NCBI GenBank assembly: GCA_030431185.1
Contig: JAUIJO010000177.1
Span: 1-6,505, forward strand
DNA from: Gammaproteobacteria bacterium
GTDB taxonomy: Bacteria; Pseudomonadota; Gammaproteobacteria; Xanthomonadales; Xanthomonadaceae
Direction: 5' to 3'
DNA: 6,505 nucleotides
Made by a program: the position numbers and the translations under genes. Shown here piece after piece: positions 1-5,465 of the stretch (positions are counted from its first letter, which is position 1; the number at the start of each line of letters is the position of its first letter). Below the pieces are notes generated by a model. The model was given only the letters and a program-made list of their open reading frames with translations. It did not search any database and was not told where the DNA came from.

Positions 1-16
1 GACTGAGGAGAGGCAT

Positions 17-1732
17 ATGTCCGTCCAAGCCTGGACCTACCTGCTCGTCGGCCTCAGCTTCGCGCTGTACATCGGCATCGCGATCTGGAGTCGGGTCGGC
101 AGCACCAAGGAATTCTACGTCGCCGGCGGCGGCGTCCACCCGCTCGCCAATGGCATGGCCACCGCGGCCGACTGGATGAGCGCGGCATCGTTCATCTCGA
201 TGGCCGGCATCATCAGTTTCGCCGGCTACGACGGCTCGGTGTACCTGATGGGCTGGACCGGTGGCTACGTGCTGCTGGCCCTGCTGCTGGCGCCCTACCT
301 GCGCAAGTTCGGCAAGTTCACCGTGCCCGACTTCGTCGGCGACCGCTACTACTCCGACACCGCGCGGCTGGTCGCGGTGGTATGCGCGATCTTCGTGTCG
401 TTCACCTACGTCGCCGGGCAGATGCGCGGCGTCGGCATCGTGTTCAGCCGCTTCCTCGAGGTCGACATCACCACCGGCGTCATCATCGGCATGGCGATCG
501 TGTTCTTCTACGCCGTGCTCGGCGGGATGAAGGGCATCACCTACACCCAGGTGGCGCAGTACTGCGTGCTGATATTCGCGTTCATGGTGCCCGCGATCTT
601 CATCTCGATCCTGCTGACCGGCAACGTCATCCCGCAGCTCGGCTTCGGCAGCGAGCTGGCCGATGGCAGCGGCGTCTACCTGCTCGACAAGCTGGATGGC
701 CTGAGCACGCAGCTGGGGTTCGCGCCGTACACCGAGGGGAGTAAATCGACCATCGACGTCTTCGCCATCACCCTGGCGCTGATGGTCGGCACCGCGGGTC
801 TGCCGCACGTGATCGTCCGCTTCTTCACCGTGCCGAAGGTGCGCGACGCGCGCCGTTCGGCGGGCTGGGCGATCCTGTTCATCGCGCTGCTCTACACCAC
901 CGCCCCGGCGGTCGCCAGCTTCGCCCGCGTCAACATGATCCAGACCATCAACGGCGCCGACATGCAGGGTACCGAGCATGCGACCGCCCCGGCCTGGGTC
1001 CGCAACTGGGAGAAGACCGGGCTCATCACCTGGGACGACAAGAACAACGACGGCAAGATGTTCTACGCCAAGGACGACCGCAACGAAATGACCATCGACC
1101 GCGACATCATGGTCCTGGCCAACCCGGAGATCGCACGCCTGCCGGCATGGGTGATCGCCCTGGTGGCGGCCGGCGGCCTGGCGGCGGCGCTCAGTACCGC
1201 GGCGGGCCTGTTGCTGGTGATTTCCTCGGCGGTATCGCACGACCTGTTGAAGAAGGTGGTGATGCCCGACATCACCGAGAAGCAGGAGCTGCTGTACGCC
1301 CGCATCGCGGCCGGTGCCGCGGTCGTGGTGGCCGGCCTGCTGGGCATCTACCCACCGGGCTTCGTCGCCGAGGTGGTGGCGTTCGCCTTCGGCCTGGCGG
1401 CGGCGACGTTCTTCCCGGCGATCGTGCTCGGCATCTTCGACAAGCGCACCAACATGCAGGGCGCGGTGTCCGGCATGGTCGTCGGCCTGGTGTTCACGGT
1501 CTGCTACATCGTCTACTTCAAGGGCGTGTTCATGGCGCCGATGGCGGAGAACATCCCGGCGAACTGGCTGTTCGGCATCTCGCCCGAAGGGATCGGCGTG
1601 GTCGGCATGCTGCTCAACTTCGCCATCGCCATCGGCGTGTCGCGGATCACGCCGCCGCCGCCGCAGCACGTGCAGGACATGGTCGACGACATCCGCGTCC
1701 CGCGCGGTGCCGGCGAGGCGACGGCCCACTGA
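17..1732 (+). CDS. Sodium:solute symporter, VC_2705 subfamily (ActP-like)
   Basis: Inner-membrane Na+-coupled carrier of the SSS family (LeuT fold, about 13 membrane helices), 571 residues. It matches what I know of the large VC_2705-type symporters, relatives of acetate permease ActP; the likely substrate is a small carboxylate such as acetate, but this is not proven by sequence. Landmarks are the N-terminal GSTKEFYVAGGGVHP block (residues 28-42), the helix-1 ATAADWMSAASF region with D52, where PutP has its Na+-essential Asp, and the helix-8 segment AALSTAAGLLLVIS (390-403), whose S393/T394 align with the Na2 sodium site. There is no cleavable signal peptide, unlike true ActP. A hydrophilic loop (about 304-372) contains an Asp/Asn-rich EF-like stretch. 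GGAG at 7-10, six bases before ATG, supports the start. TGA at 4-6 could be the stop of an upstream gene; this subfamily usually follows a small DUF4212 subunit, but only six bases are visible. Confidence 0.93.
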   Translation: MSVQAWTYLLVGLSFALYIGIAIWSRVGSTKEFYVAGGGVHPLANGMATAADWMSAASFISMAGIISFAGYDGSVYLMGWTGGYVLLALLLAPYLRKFGKFTVPDFVGDRYYSDTARLVAVVCAIFVSFTYVAGQMRGVGIVFSRFLEVDITTGVIIGMAIVFFYAVLGGMKGITYTQVAQYCVLIFAFMVPAIFISILLTGNVIPQLGFGSELADGSGVYLLDKLDGLSTQLGFAPYTEGSKSTIDVFAITLALMVGTAGLPHVIVRFFTVPKVRDARRSAGWAILFIALLYTTAPAVASFARVNMIQTINGADMQGTEHATAPAWVRNWEKTGLITWDDKNNDGKMFYAKDDRNEMTIDRDIMVLANPEIARLPAWVIALVAAGGLAAALSTAAGLLLVISSAVSHDLLKKVVMPDITEKQELLYARIAAGAAVVVAGLLGIYPPGFVAEVVAFAFGLAAATFFPAIVLGIFDKRTNMQGAVSGMVVGLVFTVCYIVYFKGVFMAPMAENIPANWLFGISPEGIGVVGMLLNFAIAIGVSRITPPPPQHVQDMVDDIRVPRGAGEATAH

Positions 1733-1761
1733 CCTCACTGGAGCTAAGTGCTCTCTCCACG

Positions 1762-1794
1762 GCCCGCCATCGTGATGATGGCGGGCTTTTTCTT
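1762..1794 (+). terminator. Rho-independent terminator of the symporter gene
   Basis: The arm GCCCGCCATC (1762-1771) pairs perfectly with GATGGCGGGC (1777-1786) around a 5-base loop (1772-1776), giving a 10-bp stem followed immediately by TTTTTCTT (1787-1794). It starts 29 bases after the symporter stop codon and points the same way, so it ends that transcript. In the opposite direction no T-tract follows the stem, so it is not an obvious terminator for the convergent EF-hand gene. Confidence 0.93.
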
Positions 1795-1840
1795 GGCCTC
1801 GGCATCAGGGATTGCGGGATCGGGTCGGCTGCGACGTTAC

Positions 1841-1932
1841 CGTAGGGTGGGTAGAGCCAAAGGCGAAACCCACCGTCGCGGGATTGCACGCACGACGGAC
1901 GACGGGTTTTGCTTCGCGCAACCCATCCTACG
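1841..1932. repeat. 92-bp composite palindromic intergenic repeat (REP/MITE-like)
   Basis: The ends CGTAGGGTGGGT (1841-1852) and ACCCATCCTACG (1921-1932) are inverted copies with one mismatch in 12. The similarity extends inward: 1841-1871 and the reverse complement of 1904-1932 are about 30-nt related arms, both ending in AAACCC, with small indels. Inside is a further perfect inverted pair, CCGTCG (1873-1878) and CGACGG (1893-1898). Each arm can also form its own hairpin: GGTGGGT (1846-1852) pairs with ACCCACC (1868-1874), and GGGTT (1904-1908) with AACCC (1920-1924). From memory, GTAGGGTGGGT/ACCCACC-type units are frequent dispersed intergenic repeats in Xanthomonadaceae and some other gammaproteobacteria; copy number cannot be seen here. 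It carries no gene. It lies between two convergent genes, where it could act as a transcript end or 3' stabiliser for the EF-hand gene. Confidence 0.72.
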
Positions 1933-2063
1933 AAGCCGTGGGGCTCGGGGGCCTCCGGGTCGATAGGACCTTGGGCGAGGGCGCCAGCAACATCAACGGT
2001 CAGCTTGGGCCGGGCGCGACGCCGGCGGGGCAGGCCGTGGGCGGGGGGGGCGCGGTGGCGCGC
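1933..2063. other. Intergenic remainder, no gene recognised
   Basis: Sequence between the palindromic repeat and the stop codon of the EF-hand gene. I see no credible coding frame, RNA gene or T-tract terminator for the minus-strand gene. Notable only are a run of eight G at 2043-2050, 13 bases beyond the stop codon, and a weak GC hairpin (GCCGG/CCGGC in the 2010-2030 area) without a U-tract. Confidence 0.5.
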
Positions 2064-2417
2064 CTACAGCGGCGGCGCGGACAGTTCGCGGGCGTCGAGG
2101 AAGCCGTCCTTGTCCTGGTCCTGGCGGACGAAGGTGCGCGCGAGCTTCGCGCGGTGGTCGATCAGGCTGACCGGCTTGCCCCGGCCACCGGGCAGCTCGT
2201 CGGCGCTGAGGATGCCGTCGCCGTTGGCGTCCATGCGCTCGAAGGCATAGCTCATCCAGTCCTGGTACTCGGCCAGGGACACACGGCCGTCGCCGTCGCT
2301 GTCCATCCGCGCCAGGTACTCACTGGTCGCCTGCACCTGCGCGTGCGCGGACGGCAGGAGGGCGGTGGGGAGCAGGCAGGCGCCCAGGGACAGGGCGAGG
2401 CGGAGCCAGGATGTCAT
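2064..2417 (-). CDS. Small secreted EF-hand calcium-binding protein
   Basis: A 117-residue protein with an N-terminal signal peptide: TSW-R, a hydrophobic core at residues 5-21 and a likely signal peptidase I site after AHA (26), so it should act in the periplasm or outside the cell. The mature part (about 91 residues) is almost entirely three EF-hand loops: 39-50 (D39, D41, D43, S47, E50), 63-74 (D63, N65, D67, S71, E74) and 100-111 (D100, D102, D104, D108, E111). All three have the calcium-ligand pattern intact, including Gly at position 6 and Glu at position 12. Loops 1 and 2 are spaced like a paired EF domain; loop 3 follows a basic linker. The binding partner and role are unknown, with calcium buffering or sensing as the general possibility. 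There is no Shine-Dalgarno; a TAGCCT hexamer lies 7 bases before ATG. The gene is transcribed separately from the desaturase, because a terminator intervenes, and converges on the symporter gene. Confidence 0.9.
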   Translation of the reverse strand: MTSWLRLALSLGACLLPTALLPSAHAQVQATSEYLARMDSDGDGRVSLAEYQDWMSYAFERMDANGDGILSADELPGGRGKPVSLIDHRAKLARTFVRQDQDKDGFLDARELSAPPL

Positions 2418-2424
2418 GCCGCGC

Positions 2425-2430
2425 AGGCTA
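2425..2430 (-). promoter_or_regulatory. Possible -10 element of the EF-hand gene (leaderless start)
   Basis: Read on the minus strand this is TAGCCT (matches TAnnnT), 7 bases before the ATG. A transcript starting at the usual distance would begin at or next to the start codon. No -35 resembling TTGACA sits at 16-18 bases upstream, so support is weak. It is consistent with the missing ribosome-binding site and with the need for a promoter between the desaturase terminator and this gene. Confidence 0.35.
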
Positions 2431-2503
2431 CCGGAAACCGGGCTCGCGTGGCGGTCGCCGCGGCCGGGCGTTCGGCTGGCGGTCGGGAAGCGGGCTCCGC
2501 CGG

Positions 2504-2535
2504 AAACGAAAAAGCCCGCGACGGGCGCGGGCTTT
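2504..2535 (-). terminator. Rho-independent terminator of the desaturase gene
   Basis: The arms 2514-2520 (GCCCGCG) and 2526-2532 (CGCGGGC) form a perfect 7-bp GC stem around a 5-base loop. The stem can extend by three A:T pairs on the flank (2511-2513 with 2533-2535). On the minus strand it is followed by TTTTT (2513-2509), CG and TTT. It lies about 20 bases past the desaturase stop and upstream of the EF-hand gene, separating the two minus-strand transcription units. Confidence 0.9.
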
Positions 2536-2555
2536 CCGGTGCGGGCGGGTGGCCC

Positions 2556-3740
2556 TCAGCGCCGGGTGGGCGCGAGCGCGTAGCCTTTCAGCCGGGCAGA
2601 GAAGGCCTGCAGCGACTGGATGCCGCTGGCTTCGGCCTCGGTGCACCAGGCGTGCAGGCGCTGCAGCGTGGCCTGGGCATCGTGCGAACGGTCGTCCAGC
2701 ACCTGGGCCAGGCGCTGGCGGTATTCGGCCAGCGTGGCCATCTTCGGACGCTCGGCGAGCCAGGCCTGGAGGCGTGCGCGCTTGTGGTCGTCCAGCCAGC
2801 GGCCGCCATCGGCCAGCCCCTTGCGGAGCGGACGCGGCAACGGGTCGCGTCCTTCGCGCAGGGTCGGCAGGGTGACGTTGCGGTAGAAGTCGGTCATGGC
2901 CTGGAAGCGGATCGCCAGCAGCGCCTTGAGCGTCTCGCCGTCGGGCATGGCGATGTTGGGCCGCACGTCGAGGGTGGGCGCCACGCGCAACACCTTCGCC
3001 AGTCCCACCTTCTCGAAGGCGCGGATCGTCGCCCAGCCGATGTCGAACTCGAAGCGGCGCAGCGCGAACTTGGCCGAGCTCGGGAAGGCGTGGTGGTTGT
3101 TGTGCAGCTCTTCGCCGCCGATCCAGACGCCCCAGGGCGTCAGGTTGGTCGAGGTGTCGGCGCTTTCGAAGTTCCGGTAGCCCCACCAGTGGCCGAGGCC
3201 GTTGACCACGCCCGCGGCCCAGAACGGGATCCATGCCATCTGCAGCGCCCAGATCGCCACGCCGGCGAAGCCGAACAGCGCGAAGCTGACGAACAGCAGC
3301 AGGGTCGGGCCCATCGTCGCGTGCGGGGTGTAGAGGTGGCGCTCGATCCAGTCGTCGGGGCAGCCCTTGCCGTACTTCTCGATCGACTCGCGATCGCTGC
3401 GCGCCTCGCGGTAGAGCTCGACGCCGCGCCAGAAGACGGTCTTGATGCCCTTGACCTGCGGGCTGTGCGGGTCTTCCTCGGTCTCGCACTTGGCGTGGTG
3501 CTTGCGATGGATCGCCGCCCACTCGCGCGTGATCATCGAGGTGGTGAGCCAGGTCCAGAACCGGAACACATGGGCGACGGCCGGATGGAAGTCGACCGAG
3601 CGGTGCGCCATCGAGCGATGCAGATATAGCGTCACCGAGAAGATCGTGAGCTGGGTGGCGGCGAGGAAATAGATCGCCAGGGTGCCGAAACCGGCCTGCA
3701 GCAGTCCGCCGGCGAGGAAGTCGAGCAGTGAAGCGGGCAT
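2556..3740 (-). CDS. Membrane-bound fatty acid (acyl) delta-9 desaturase, DesA type
   Basis: Integral membrane di-iron desaturase of 394 residues that introduces a cis double bond into acyl chains using O2 and reducing electrons, adjusting membrane fluidity. All three histidine boxes are intact: HRSMAH (41-46), HRKHH (78-82) and HNNHH (213-217), with a further conserved His in GHWWGYRN (184). Hydrophobic segments at about 13-38 and 143-182 fit the two membrane hairpins of the family. The segment FWTWLTTSMITREWAAIHRK is typical of proteobacterial DesA-like enzymes. After the third box comes a long helical, charged tail (about 255-394), and no cytochrome b5 or ferredoxin domain is present. The start at 3740 is chosen because the homologous sequence begins at MPASLLDF and GGAG (3750-3747) sits 6 bases upstream. 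The frame stays open to 4019, but that stretch overlaps mutM and reads as low-quality sequence. Whether the substrate is acyl-CoA or phospholipid-bound acyl chain cannot be told, and no reductase gene is adjacent. Confidence 0.93.
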   Translation of the reverse strand: MPASLLDFLAGGLLQAGFGTLAIYFLAATQLTIFSVTLYLHRSMAHRSVDFHPAVAHVFRFWTWLTTSMITREWAAIHRKHHAKCETEEDPHSPQVKGIKTVFWRGVELYREARSDRESIEKYGKGCPDDWIERHLYTPHATMGPTLLLFVSFALFGFAGVAIWALQMAWIPFWAAGVVNGLGHWWGYRNFESADTSTNLTPWGVWIGGEELHNNHHAFPSSAKFALRRFEFDIGWATIRAFEKVGLAKVLRVAPTLDVRPNIAMPDGETLKALLAIRFQAMTDFYRNVTLPTLREGRDPLPRPLRKGLADGGRWLDDHKRARLQAWLAERPKMATLAEYRQRLAQVLDDRSHDAQATLQRLHAWCTEAEASGIQSLQAFSARLKGYALAPTRR

Positions 3741-3746
3741 TTCAAA

Positions 3747-3750
3747 CTCC
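3747..3750 (-). promoter_or_regulatory. Ribosome-binding site fixing the desaturase start
   Basis: On the minus strand this reads GGAG, six bases before the ATG at 3740-3738. It is the only good Shine-Dalgarno near any candidate start in this frame and argues against the 93-codon upstream extension. A short perfect hairpin (GGACC-GG-GGTCC, 3753-3764) lies three bases upstream of it and might affect access. Confidence 0.7.
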
Positions 3751-3853
3751 GGGGACCGGGGTCCTGTTGGGCGGCGCCGGCCGCGCCGCGGCCGTGCAGT
3801 GAAAACGTGAGCGATGCTCCCCGGGGCCATCATGCCACCGGGACAATACCGTT

Positions 3854-3890
3854 CGCGCCCGTATGGCGCGGTCTCATTAAGGAAACGAGA
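3854..3890. promoter_or_regulatory. Tandem inverted repeats in the desaturase/mutM divergent spacer (candidate operators)
   Basis: Two adjacent dyads lie one base apart. The first is CGCGCC-N5-GGCGCG (3854-3870), perfect. The second is TCTCATT-N5-AACGAGA (3872-3890), matching at 6 of 7 positions per arm. Both have the size expected for dimeric repressor sites and lie 114-150 bases upstream of the desaturase start and 101-137 bases upstream of mutM. The AT-richer 19-bp dyad is the better operator candidate in this GC-rich setting. They do not clearly match the FabR or DesT consensus as I remember it, so the regulator is unassigned. I find no convincing sigma-70 promoter for the desaturase in the spacer. 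Confidence 0.35.
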
Positions 3891-3977
3891 TGGTGTGCGC
3901 GGAAGCGAATGCAAGCGCCGGCTGTTCAGTTTCGGCCATGCGGCCGCGCGGCACGGCCGGCCGCTCGCGGCTTCCAG

Positions 3978-3983
3978 TACCCT
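3978..3983 (+). promoter_or_regulatory. Possible -10 element of mutM (leaderless start)
   Basis: TACCCT (fits TAnnnT) lies 7 bases before the mutM ATG, and there is no Shine-Dalgarno in the preceding 20 bases. No TTGACA-like -35 is seen 17 bases upstream (that position reads GGCCGG), so this is a weak call that rests on position only. Confidence 0.3.
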
Positions 3984-3990
3984 TCGATGC

Positions 3991-4803
3991 ATGCCCGAAC
4001 TGCCTGAAGTCGAGACCACGCGCGCCGGCCTGGCGCCTCACGTCGAGGGACGCCGCGTGGATGCCGTCACCCTGCGCCGCCCCGACCTGCGCTGGCCGAT
4101 CCCCCCGCAAATCACCCGCGAGTTGCCGGGGCAACGGATCCATGCGGTCCGGCGCCGGGCCAAGTACCTGTTGCTGGAGGCCACCACGGGCGCGGCCCTG
4201 CTGCACCTGGGGATGTCGGGCAGCCTGCGCGTGCTGCCGGGCGACACGCCGCTGCGGGCGCACGACCATGTCGACCTGCGCCTGGAGGACGGCCGCGTGT
4301 TGCGCTTCAACGATCCGCGCCGCTTCGGATGCCTGCTCTGGCAACCCGCCGGCGACGTCCATCCCTTGCTGCGCGCGCTCGGCCCCGAGCCCCTGTCGGA
4401 CGCTTTCAACGGGGACGCCCTGTTCGCGCTGAGCCGGGGTCGCAAGGCTCCGGTGAAGACGTTCCTGATGGACCAGGCCGTGGTGGTCGGGGTCGGCAAC
4501 ATCTACGCCGCCGAGGCCTTGTTCAGCGCCGGCATCGCACCCCTGCGCGCGGCCGGTTCGATCTCGCGCGAGCGCTATCGTCGGCTGGCGGGGGCGGTGA
4601 AGGCGATCCTTTCCCACGCCATCCGGCGCGGTGGCACGACCCTGCGCGATTTCATCAGCCCCGACGGCGCGCCGGGCTACTTCGAGCAGGAACTGCTGGT
4701 CTACGGCCGCGGCGGCGAGCCCTGCCGACGCTGCGGGCGTCCCCTGCGCCAGGCCAGCATCGGCCAGCGCGCCAGCGTCTGGTGCCCGCGCTGCCAGCGC
4801 TGA
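3991..4803 (+). CDS. mutM: Formamidopyrimidine-DNA glycosylase (8-oxoguanine repair)
   Basis: MutM/Fpg, a bifunctional base-excision repair glycosylase and beta,delta-lyase that removes 8-oxoguanine and formamidopyrimidines opposite C. It has 270 residues, the normal family length. The N-terminus MPELPEVE gives the catalytic Pro (residue 2, exposed after Met removal) and Glu3, which fixes the start at 3991 although the frame is open from 3814. Other hallmarks are K58 in the RRAKYLLLE strand, the void-filling residues M75, R110 and F112 (NDPRRFG), the helix-two-turn-helix DNA-binding segment with VGVGNIYAAEALF (166-178, N170), the lesion-capping loop GGTTLRDF (214-221), and the C-terminal zinc finger with C245, C248, C265 and C268 and its conserved R260. 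All key residues are present, so it should be active. It is divergent from the desaturase, and the sigma factor gene begins 54 bases downstream with its own promoter. Confidence 0.98.
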   Translation: MPELPEVETTRAGLAPHVEGRRVDAVTLRRPDLRWPIPPQITRELPGQRIHAVRRRAKYLLLEATTGAALLHLGMSGSLRVLPGDTPLRAHDHVDLRLEDGRVLRFNDPRRFGCLLWQPAGDVHPLLRALGPEPLSDAFNGDALFALSRGRKAPVKTFLMDQAVVVGVGNIYAAEALFSAGIAPLRAAGSISRERYRRLAGAVKAILSHAIRRGGTTLRDFISPDGAPGYFEQELLVYGRGGEPCRRCGRPLRQASIGQRASVWCPRCQR

Positions 4804-4822
4804 GCCGGGCGCCCGCCGCGCG

Positions 4823-4858
4823 TGTTGGCCGCATCCTGAACGCGCTATAGTCGCGGCA
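4823..4858 (+). promoter_or_regulatory. Promoter of the ECF sigma factor gene, leaderless
   Basis: TATAGT (4846-4851) is a near-consensus -10 hexamer, conspicuous in GC-rich surroundings, and ends six bases before the ATG at 4858. Transcription normally starts about 7 bases after the -10, which lands on the A of the start codon. The -35 is poor: TGTTGG (4823-4828) at 17-bp or TTGGCC (4825-4830) at 15-bp spacing. No Shine-Dalgarno is present, consistent with a leaderless mRNA. Confidence 0.65.
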
Positions 4859-5442
4859 TGGATATCGAGGACGGCACGCCGGCGCAACGCGCCGACATCA
4901 CACGGATGCTGGGCGCGGCGCGCGGCGGCGATCGCAGTGCGCTCGACAACGTGCTGGCCACGCTCTACCAGGAGCTGCACTCGATGGCGCGCCGGCAACT
5001 GGCCGGGCAGCACGGTCACACGCTCGACGCCACCGCGCTGGTGCACGAGGCCTACATCAAGCTGATCGGGCGCCGCGAGGCGCAGTTCGACGACCGCGCC
5101 CATTTCTTCGCCTATGCCGCGTCGGCCATGCGCAGCGTGGTCGTGGACTACGCCCGCCAGCGCCTCGCACAGAAGCGCGGTGGCGACCTGCACCGGGTCA
5201 CCGACCTGCCGGAGGACCTCGAGGGCGGCGTGCGCCTGGACGAGGAAACCCTGGGCCTGGACACGGCGCTCACCCGCCTGGCCGAGGTCGACCAGCGCCT
5301 GGCGCAGGTGGTCGAGCTGCGCTATTTCGGCGGCCTGTCGGAACTGGAGATCGCCGGCCTGCTGGACCGCTCCGAGCGCAGCATCCGCCGCGACTGGCAG
5401 AAGGCGCGCATGTTCCTGCTGGCCTCGCTCAAGGACGACTGA
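4858..5442 (+). CDS. ECF sigma factor, kinase-associated type (ECF43-like)
   Basis: RNA polymerase sigma-70-family extracytoplasmic-function factor of 194 residues that directs polymerase to a specific regulon. Region 2 spans about 14-105, with the -10-recognition helix in HFFAYAASAMRSVVVDYAR (82-100). A linker (106-133) leads to region 4 (about 134-192), whose helix-turn-helix is LSELEIAGLLDRSERSIRRDW (160-180). Region 2.2, which normally carries an acidic DAED-like motif to grip the beta' clamp helices, reads DATAL (57-61), with T59 and A60 at the acidic positions. From the literature on Vibrio EcfP/PknT and Xanthomonas EcfK/PknS, sigma factors of this kind are inactive until a neighbouring Ser/Thr kinase phosphorylates a threonine here; T59 is my candidate and T55 an alternative. 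No anti-sigma gene is adjacent. The kinase gene starts 23 bases downstream, probably in the same operon. The group assignment is from memory of the DATALVHEAY signature. Confidence 0.93.
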   Translation: MDIEDGTPAQRADITRMLGAARGGDRSALDNVLATLYQELHSMARRQLAGQHGHTLDATALVHEAYIKLIGRREAQFDDRAHFFAYAASAMRSVVVDYARQRLAQKRGGDLHRVTDLPEDLEGGVRLDEETLGLDTALTRLAEVDQRLAQVVELRYFGGLSELEIAGLLDRSERSIRRDWQKARMFLLASLKDD

Positions 5443-5465
5443 CCGCCGGGGGCGGGGGGGCTGGG

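Noticed and set aside
2043..2050. G8 tract as a phase-variation switch for the EF-hand gene
   Set aside because: It lies 13 bases beyond the stop codon of that gene, so a length change would not affect the reading frame or the promoter.
1812..3629. A 605-codon open frame on the plus strand across the EF-hand and desaturase genes
   Set aside because: It is antisense to two clearly homologous genes, is rich in Gly/Arg/Ala/Val with no domain, and starts inside the intergenic repeat region. It results from few stop codons in GC-rich DNA.
3814..3990. Upstream in-frame start for mutM
   Set aside because: The catalytic proline must be the residue after the initiator Met, so only ATG 3991 gives an active enzyme.
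3741..4019. N-terminal 93-codon extension of the desaturase frame
   Set aside because: It overlaps the start of mutM on the other strand, has no family similarity, and the start at 3740 has a proper Shine-Dalgarno and the expected N-terminus.
4804..4857. Terminator between mutM and the sigma factor gene
   Set aside because: Only short GC inverted repeats (GGGCGCCC-like) and no U-tract, so read-through from mutM into the sigma factor gene remains possible.
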